Below are positions 56,761 through 64,000 of a stretch of DNA of 64,000 nucleotides, one piece after another. The DNA lies in NCBI RefSeq assembly GCF_036711975.1, contig NC_091972.1, positions 6,205,001-6,269,000 of the forward strand, read 5' to 3'. Under the pieces are notes generated by a model, which saw nothing but the letters and a program-made list of their open reading frames with translations, did not search any database and was not told where the DNA came from. Within the stretch, counting starts at the first letter, position 1, and each line of letters begins with the position of its first letter. A program made the position numbers and the translations under genes. Origin of the DNA: Onthophagus taurus. Lineage: Eukaryota; Arthropoda; Insecta; Coleoptera; Scarabaeidae.

Positions 56761-58073
56761 ATCATGAAAAATTGATTAATTCTGGTGGTTTTAAATGACT
56801 TATATTAAAATCTTAGTTTCTTACCTTTGTGTTTGCTTCGTAGAACGAATTCAAGACGAAGAAAGCATTGATGTTAATCATTTTATTAAAGATTTATATT
56901 TGTAAATGGAAATAGAAATTACACACTTTGATTAAATCTTTTAAGAACAGATAAATTTGCAAAATTAAGAAAGGTAATAGAAAAATTTGGTATAAATCAT
57001 TTTGTCATAAGACCACTATAAATAATTGATCAATCTTTTTGTTCATCATTATAAACTATAATAATAGGTCACAAGAAACTTTTTTTTCCTGTGCAACTTA
57101 CCGTAATTATAACTTAAAATGTAGGACAAATAATTTTAGCTCTTTCCAATCACGAGAAAAATAAAAAAAATGCAATAAAATAATCAAATCTCTCCCGATT
57201 CACCAAGCGTAAATTTAGAAAGCATTCGTGTAACTTAATCCGAACAATGTTTATATAAAAATAAGGATAAGCATAAAAAGGTCTATATAATTACGGAGAA
57301 AGGTCTTTCTATTGAATTTTATAATAAAATGAAATCATGCAAGAATAAAAAGATTTTAACAGGACTGAAATGGATCAACACAAAATAAGGTGATGTTTAT
57401 AAACAATTTGTGTAATAACTTACATAATTGTCGTTGTTTTAGCAAAGTCGTAAAATTAAAAGAATAAAATAGAATTTGAATTTTTTAATTGAATTCTAAT
57501 AAAAGTAAAACTTAATACAGTTACTTTCTCCCTCGAAAGTGCCGCCTCGAAGAGAAACTACCATTTTTTTTTAGTGAGGGATAGAAATTTAATGCTAAAA
57601 CTTTATAATCTGCAAAATTCGTTGTCAAATTTAAATAAATTGGTATATTTTGATATTATGTTATTAGGAATTAAATAAATAAAACACAACACACAACTTG
57701 GGAATGCTTTTTTTATGTATAAGGAATAATAATAAATCGAAAACTTACAAAGTAAATAAATTAAGTACGTAAATAATACGAGATTTGAAAGACCCTTAAA
57801 GTTTACAAAACGAAATTTAAAGGACAATAATAAATTACAAAAAGAATTTTAAAAATAGAAAATAAATTACAAAGAAAAACATAAATATTCAATAAAATAA
57901 AAATTTCAAGGTTTTAGTTGGTGGCATTTTTTCATCACCTTAAAATAATCAAAAAATATTAATAGAACATATTTCAATCAACAATCTAAGTACGAATTTT
58001 CAATTTCACCAACTAATTTTTTGAAATCAATTTTTATTTTATTGGACATAATCTTAACCTTTAAAAAAAATTT
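56761..58073. other. Intergenic stretch and probable LARP6 3'UTR
   Basis: AT-rich with no gene. The right-hand part must contain the minus-strand 3'UTR of LARP6 (stop codon at 58114), but there are too many AATAAA-like words to choose a polyadenylation site. Confidence 0.4.
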
Positions 58074-58113
58074 TTAGCAGTAACAATAATGCGGTTTTAA
58101 AAAATGGTAAATT

Positions 58114-59448
58114 TTAAGCTGGTATTTGTCTTGGTCTCCCAAAACCTTTAGACCCATCCGGTCCTTTTGGTAATCGTACCAAATTATCATTATGAAAAGC
58201 TGTGCTATTACTTCTCGATCTACCACAGCTGCTATCTGATGTTTGGCTACACGAAGACATTCTACGGTTATAACTGCTACTTCCACTACTTTCAAAACCT
58301 GATAAAGTACTTGCCGAGCTTAACCTTCTTGGTGTATACAAACTAGAATCGCTTGAATCTCTACTACCATAAGATAAACGTCTCGGCATAAACAAAAAAT
58401 TTGCTTCGGCTGTTGTCGCTGAAAATCTTCTTTGTAACCAAGCTGCTGGTTCGATATTTCTCGATGGAAAATGTGATGAATTGCCTCTACGTAATTTTAA
58501 TCGTGGATCTAAAATTTTATCTTCTTCGTTAATTTTTTCAATTGATGATTTTTTATTATTTATGGTTTTCTTGTTGTTTTTCTTTTTACGTTCTGGATGT
58601 GGAACACCGTTAAGTTCGTAAACTTTAAGTTCTTCGTGATTTTCTTGTAATTTAATAGCGTTTCTCGCCGATTCCGAAACAACAAATTCGACTAAAGCGC
58701 ATACTAATCCAGCTAAAGACGGATTTTTATTAATAAATTGCCGAACATCTGCAGGTATTGGATTTCCAGGTCTTAAAATTCTTATTAAAGAAATTTCTCC
58801 GCATTCTTTAAATAATTCGGCGACATTTTCAATTGTAGGTTTTTCAATAGGCATATTAACAGCAACTATGGTTCTTGAAGGTGTTGTTTCATCATATTGT
58901 GGTAACGGATCAATTCTCCTTAATTTTGTTCCAGGTTCGTTGATTTCTAATTTTTTTGATCTTGCTAAAGCGTGAGCGACAACTCTCCAATCTTTAGTGA
59001 TATGCTTAACTCTTTTAAAACTTGAAATTAATTTTAATGAAACGTACCCTTCTTTATTCCTTTTAACGTGTTTTAATAAAAACGCATCTTTGCTGATGTT
59101 TGCGTCGGAGAAATAAAATTCGACTTGTTGTACGATCTTATCGGCGAGTTCATCAGATGGTGGTTGGAAAGGAGGTTCTTCAACTACTTCCGGAGTGACC
59201 TCACAACCTGAATCTTTCCCTCCTCCTTGCGATCCGGTATCCGAAGCAGAATCAGAAAGATCTCCCATATGTGCACCTTCATCTTCAGCTTCATTTTGAG
59301 AATTTTTACGCGGTTTATCAAATGATAAAGAAATGTTTGAATCAATTGAGGAAATACTATCTCGGGTTTCCAAAATTTTTGATGGGATATCTTCGTTTTC
59401 TTCGATTATCGTTTCCGTTGTGGTAACTGTATCCTCAATTACGGGCAT
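58114..59448 (-). CDS. LARP6: La-related protein 6 (LARP6/achilles)
   Basis: A single 444-codon exon. After an acidic, Ser/Thr-rich N-terminal region comes the La motif, about residues 94-183: PSDELADKIVQQVEFYFSDA, then ISKDAFLLKHVKRNKEGYVS, and KRVKHITKDW. An RRM-like domain follows at about 192-283, with RTIVAVNMP and LIRILRPGNPIP, and its ALVEFVVSE near 251. A Lys/Asn-rich basic stretch and repeated RRLS-type serine clusters (356-404) lie before the C-terminal LVRLPKGPDGSKGFGRPRQ, the SUZ-C (LSA) motif that ends LARP6 proteins. LARP6 binds stem-loops in mRNAs (collagen in vertebrates) and promotes their translation or localisation; the insect protein is called achilles in Drosophila. The length is typical of the family. 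The ATG at 59448 is the first after an in-frame AT-rich leader, and a good promoter lies 220 bases upstream. Confidence 0.95.
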   Translation of the reverse strand: MPVIEDTVTTTETIIEENEDIPSKILETRDSISSIDSNISLSFDKPRKNSQNEAEDEGAHMGDLSDSASDTGSQGGGKDSGCEVTPEVVEEPPFQPPSDELADKIVQQVEFYFSDANISKDAFLLKHVKRNKEGYVSLKLISSFKRVKHITKDWRVVAHALARSKKLEINEPGTKLRRIDPLPQYDETTPSRTIVAVNMPIEKPTIENVAELFKECGEISLIRILRPGNPIPADVRQFINKNPSLAGLVCALVEFVVSESARNAIKLQENHEELKVYELNGVPHPERKKKNNKKTINNKKSSIEKINEEDKILDPRLKLRRGNSSHFPSRNIEPAAWLQRRFSATTAEANFLFMPRRLSYGSRDSSDSSLYTPRRLSSASTLSGFESSGSSSYNRRMSSCSQTSDSSCGRSRSNSTAFHNDNLVRLPKGPDGSKGFGRPRQIPA

Positions 59449-59664
59449 TTTGACGTCTTCGTTTTCTTTCTTTCTTAATAATTAAACTCTTAAACTTAAG
59501 TATCACAAGATAATATCACTTGTAGTTCTTTTTAACAATTAATTTTTTTTTAAGGAATCAAAAAAGTGTTGATTTGTCGACGGGAAAGCCACGTGTCTTA
59601 GTTACACCCGTAGCTTTAAAAAAATAAAGCTACACCGGCGAATTGGTGACCTACCTTCTGCTGC

Positions 59665-59701
59665 GACTGAATAAGTCGTCGAGAACTCCACGGCTTTTAT
59701 A
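59665..59701 (-). promoter_or_regulatory. Core promoter of LARP6: TATA box plus initiator
   Basis: On the minus strand TATAAAAG starts at 59701, and a perfect TCAGTC initiator has its A (+1) at 59668, 33 bases on. Transcription would begin about 220 bases upstream of the LARP6 ATG. A GTAGGT word about 15 bases past the start could be a donor for a short 5'UTR intron. The spacing is the same as at the promoter near 30.8 kb. Confidence 0.75.
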
Positions 59702-60424
59702 AGTTTTATTCGACTCCCACCAAGTTTGTTGGCGCATTTGAGCGTGGGGATCTCACGACTACAGTGTCACGGTCGTAACAATGACCTACCACAACGTCGG
59801 TTACTTCGTTGAATACGTTGTCACCTCCAAATGAAATTGTGACGACTTCTTTTTGCGTTTTTTTGATGTGTTTATATTTTAAATTTTAAATCTACCCTTG
59901 GAATTTATTTTTAAATCAAGGTTTTGATATTAACCTCTTTTTGGGTGCACTTATTATGGTGTTAATTTTGGTATTATTGATTTAGTTCACGTATTGTATC
60001 TAGATTTTTCTCTTTTCCGAAGCGCATGGAAAGAAGAAGAAAGTTTCAAGAAAGCTTCTTGAAGGCGTGCGAGAAATAATTGCACTTTTAATTAGCTTAT
60101 TATGCTTGGATTGATTCATTAATGTTAAATAGGTGTATTAAAATTTTATTAGTTAAGGTAATTTTAATTAAATGCAAATATAGATATTACCATCACACTA
60201 ATTCTTTGAAGATTCTTCATGGTTTAAAGAAATGATTGTTTTTGTAGTTGATTTCTGGATATAACAAAAAATATTGTCTCATAATTAGATACCTATCTTA
60301 AAGTTACTTTAAAACACTATCAATATAGTGAATTTCACTTAAGATGCAATAAACAAAAATATATTTCAGTGGTAGGTAGTGCTACTTAACATAAGATATC
60401 ACTATGTAGTATATTTGTATTGAA
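59702..60424. other. Upstream flank of LARP6
   Basis: The first 130 bases are GC-richer and may hold proximal control sites of LARP6. Beyond that the stretch is AT-rich with no gene. The part from about 60370 shares GGTAGTGCTACTTAACAT with the foldback locus D region, so the locus E repeat probably starts there. Confidence 0.4.
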
Positions 60425-60662
60425 TTAAAACTAGAACTAACAGTAGTAGTCTAGTTCTGCGCTAGCACTAGAACTAATACAAGACCTAGAACTGGAATCA
60501 TTCGTGTTTAGCCGTCTTGAAAGACGTGCTGCTAAATCTGAATGTTTCTAGATCTAGGTCTTATATTAGTTTTTGTGACAGTGCTAGTGCAAAACTAGAA
60601 GTAACACTAGACCGAGATCTAGAAACATTCGGATTTAGCCGCACGTCTCTCAAGACGGCTAT
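60425..60662. repeat. Foldback repeat family, locus E
   Basis: Palindromic units of AAACTAGAACTAACAGTAG, CTAGAACTGGAATCATTCG, GTTTAGCCGTCTTGAAAGAC and CTAGAAACATTCGGATTTAG words occur, ending in a CTCAAGACGGCT. The conserved right arm of loci C and D is absent, so this copy is incomplete or is a different subtype. Confidence 0.85.
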
Positions 60663-63600
60663 GTTTTTATAAAATTCATTGCAACAGGAAATCTACTAAC
60701 TCTTATAATACGAAATACAGTATGTGTTATATTTAGGGTATAATTACTTAAGAAACATCTACTCCAAATATATTCCAGAATTTCATAACACCATAAACTT
60801 CATATAAAGAGAAATGCGAAGTTATGTTTACCACATTCATCATTTTTCATCTACATGACGTAAATTATACATTACTTGGTACTGATATACAAGTCGAGCA
60901 ATATACGTCTTAGCTAACTACAAATACTAAATCTGCATGCTGAAAAGCGCGTACATATTCAGTATTTTGAATGACATCATCATCGGAGAACTCAACGGAT
61001 TCAATTCGCCTACCAGACTTCATATAGACAGTGCCGAAGAGTACGATGCGGTTAGATGGACGTAGATTCATTAAAAACAATATAACAAATCGAAAAACGT
61101 GATTTGTGCCGTACGTGTCAACCTTCCCGTACGTAAAAGCATACGCCTATCTTAAAAAACCACAAACTCTGGTATTTCTCTGATATACAATCTAACTTAT
61201 ACATTTCGCAAGATTTAGTGGCAATCTCTTTATATAGATTTACTATTTATTGACAGATCAAAACTAAGTCTAAAGGCAGTTTTACTCTATAACAGAAACA
61301 TATTTTCATCTTTACTTGTTGCGTATGGAGCTTTTTTAAAAGAAACCTATGAGATTTGATTCTGGAAAAAATTAAATACATACATAGCATTTAAATGGCG
61401 TATAGTTGATTCCTCTGTGGATAAGATAGCAGGACGCATTCAGAACTTTATTTTAAATAAAACTTGTCTTCAGGATCTGTGTGCGTTGAAGTGGGTCTTG
61501 AAGGTCCAAAAATTTTTTGAAAGCACTTTGTAAAGATGAAGCATTTCTGACAAATAGATTTTCTACGCTCAGTGAAGCCAAAATTAAAACAGGAATGTTT
61601 GTAATCTAAGCAAATTCATCTATAATCCCACTTTTTAATAAGTCTTAATTCCATAGAAAAACAAGTATGGTAAGCTTTTGCCGATATCACAAATAATATC
61701 CAAATAATGTCAGCAATTACAAATCTCCAGATTTCCATGAAAAAGTTAAATTATTGCTAAATTCCTCTCATAATAATGCAATATATCATTTAAAATCCAT
61801 TTTCAAGAGATGATCATGAAAATCGCTTTCACCAGAATATAATTTAAGGGTAATTTGAGAAACGATACTGAGACAGATGGAAAATTTCAAAAAAAGGTAA
61901 TGTTACTTTTATTTTTCAATAAAAATCAAACTAAACTATACCAACTTACTATTTTATAAGCATGTGGTCAAAAGCCGAAGAACATATTTCAGAAAAAGTT
62001 TCAATAAAAAAGAATTTTAGAATTGAATAAAAACAATTTATTCCATAAAGTCTTTATTAGAAAATGCAATTAAAATTATTGAAGTAATTAAGAAATTTAT
62101 AGTATTTATATAATTCTATTAAATAAGTGTTTCAGTATTAGAAAGTTTACTTTTTGACAAAATCTAGAAATTAAATTAATTAAATTCAAGATATGAGTTT
62201 TTTCTCTAACTACAAAATGTCTTCCTATAGATGTAAAGATCGGATACGGATAATATTTATAGTCAGTTGATAAATTAACAAAAAGTTTACCTTTATTTAA
62301 TAAGTAATAGAAAAAAGCTTGGTGGCGATTTAATCGGTGAATAATAGATTCGTCTATGTCAAATGATAAGAATTGAGTCATTTTCCTGTTGTGATACCCT
62401 TTTCTGATATAATCTTGGTAATTGGAGGTTTGAAATTTGGACTTTAACTCATTGACCGTTAAAACATGTGTTAAAACTCTAAAGGTAATTTTAATTTGGT
62501 ACAAAACAAGTTTGTAATAAATGATTAATCACCAATTGAATTTTTTGGCAAACTATTTTGGTTACTATTCGATCGTTATCATGGATTAAAACGATTTCAA
62601 AACTTGTTTACTATTTAAACATTTGTTTTAAAATTTTTCTAGATATATTTAAGAAAGCCTTTTACGTGAAATAAAATAAAACTCTCATATTCTCTCTTGT
62701 TGAATAAGCTTTGTGGTCGATTCTAGAGCACGATTTACATTAAATGGACGAGTTGGCTCTAGGCTTCAACTTGATTAGCATTCCATTAGCATTTTGTTTC
62801 ATATAAATTCAAAGTTATTGAACTTTATGCTAGATAACTTTTTTTTTACAACCACTTTTAATTTTTTCAATCAAGATAATTTCATTTTGAATAAAGTTGC
62901 ATCATTAGAGTATATATTAATAACGTTTGATTTTCGATTATGTTTTTGAATTAATAATAATTAATTCGTCTTTTTTTATGAAGGTAAAGTGCGCAACTTT
63001 GTTCGTAGAATAAATGAAAAGGACCAATTGTTTAAATTAAAAAGTGACGGAAGCAAAACCTTGGCCCCAAAAAATAAAAAATATTGTGAGCTGTTCTCCG
63101 AATGAGATTAAAAGGACCAGTTTCGATTAATTAGACCTAGAATTATAATTTGATGAAAATTTTGTAACAGCCAATTTATTTTTTTTATAATGATTTAACA
63201 ATACTTTGTTATTTAAAATTGTAAATTTTCTAAATTGTTTAGGAGCGCATAAAAATATTATTCATAATCCATCTGTCGAGAAAAATATTTGTTTTGTGAT
63301 GGCAAAAACATTTGTTGTTTTGTTGAATTGTAAATAAGAATTTTTCCAAAAGTATTTGAGATATCCAAAAAGTGTTTTTATCATTAAACTTATTTTGATA
63401 AATTTATCAAAACAACAAAATTTCTTATTTTTACTCCCATTTAGTTGTATTAATTAAAATGAATCTATTTAAAAAAATTTATGTTGATTGTTTATTTATA
63501 AAAGTTGATCAATTCTAAAAAGATTATTATCTGTAGTTACATTTCCTCCTTTTGAAAACTATTCGTACTTTTTCTACGATTTGCGGAACTAATTTTCCGG

Positions 63601-64000
63601 TGATTGAATACCCGTTCTTCAATTTTTGTTTTACTTTTTCCCCTTTCACATTAATTAAGAATCGAACGACCGCAAAAGAAAATTTTCGTACCCAATATGG
63701 CTTCGACAAATGACGCGATTTATTCTTAAATTAAGCACAGAACACGCGTTCTTCATATAACACACAATAAACCCAAGAAAAGCAATCTCGGTAACATTTT
63801 TATTACTCTGTTCTTATACATTTAATGGGTAACTGTATCAAACAACTTTCTCTTTTTGATTAAGAAAAAAGGAAACTTTATCGATTATTTTTTTTATATT
63901 TACTATCTTTTAAAACATAAAGATTCGTTTAAAACATCAAACTTTTCCACTCGATACGATCATTATATTTGCAGATAGCGGAATATTAAATACACCACTA
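60663..64000. other. Intergenic right end, no gene recognised
   Basis: AT-rich. Minus-strand frames at 62106-62504 (132 codons) and 63527-63709 show no recognised motif. The longer one (ending with LNRHQAFFYYLLNKG-type residues in the middle) is hydrophobic and lysine-poor, with no similarity I can name. About 60900-61150 has more complex sequence, possibly a remnant of an element, but it is unreadable to me. Confidence 0.35.

Noticed and set aside
62106-62504. 132-codon minus-strand frame
   Set aside because: The longest unassigned frame at the right end, but no recognisable family, no promoter and background AT-rich composition; kept only as a remark.

Overview
The window is AT-rich, intron-containing nuclear DNA from an insect. 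The evidence is gene content (a dalmatian/sororin-type cohesin protector, a ZAD zinc-finger-associated domain protein, LARP6/achilles), arthropod TCAGT-type initiators and insect-type mobile elements. A beetle is my best guess, but nothing seen here fixes the order. There are no rRNA genes, convincing tRNAs, CRISPR arrays or operons.

Layout. (1) About 1-30.8 kb is the 5' part of one long minus-strand gene whose four recognised coding exons spell the signal peptide and propeptide of an ADAMTS-family secreted metalloprotease. It starts at a TATA+initiator promoter near 30.8 kb and runs off the left edge. Its large introns carry a LINE 3' fragment with an intact target-site duplication, a dead IS630/mariner transposase, a copia fragment, a LINE reverse-transcriptase remnant and foldback repeats. 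(2) About 31-38.4 kb is gene-poor, with a decayed multicopy-gene fragment, a foldback cluster and two palindromes with TGACGT half-sites. (3) About 38.4-51 kb is a compact gene island: NAA40 (-) and TTLL12 (+) as a divergent pair, a TA-flanked MITE, TRAPPC13 (-), a small ZAD gene (-) divergent from a dalmatian/sororin-like gene (+) whose 2.5 kb intron is full of repeats. (4) About 51-58 kb is mostly non-coding, with a dead jockey-like LINE next to a six-unit ~175 bp satellite of two alternating unit types. (5) LARP6 (-) at 58.1-59.4 kb has a well-formed TATA+initiator promoter. (6) 59.7-64 kb holds another foldback copy and no recognised gene.

The genes are unrelated cellular functions, not one pathway: extracellular matrix proteolysis (ADAMTS), N-terminal histone acetylation (NAA40), a tubulin-ligase-like protein (TTLL12), Golgi trafficking (TRAPPC13), a ZAD protein, sister-chromatid cohesion (dalmatian) and RNA binding (LARP6). 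No new multigene system is evident. The most unusual material is a dispersed foldback repeat family with at least five loci here, two sharing a conserved non-palindromic arm, plus lineage-specific features such as the histidine-rich tail of NAA40. All exon joins were made by eye from splice sites, frame and similarity remembered from known families; none has transcript support.
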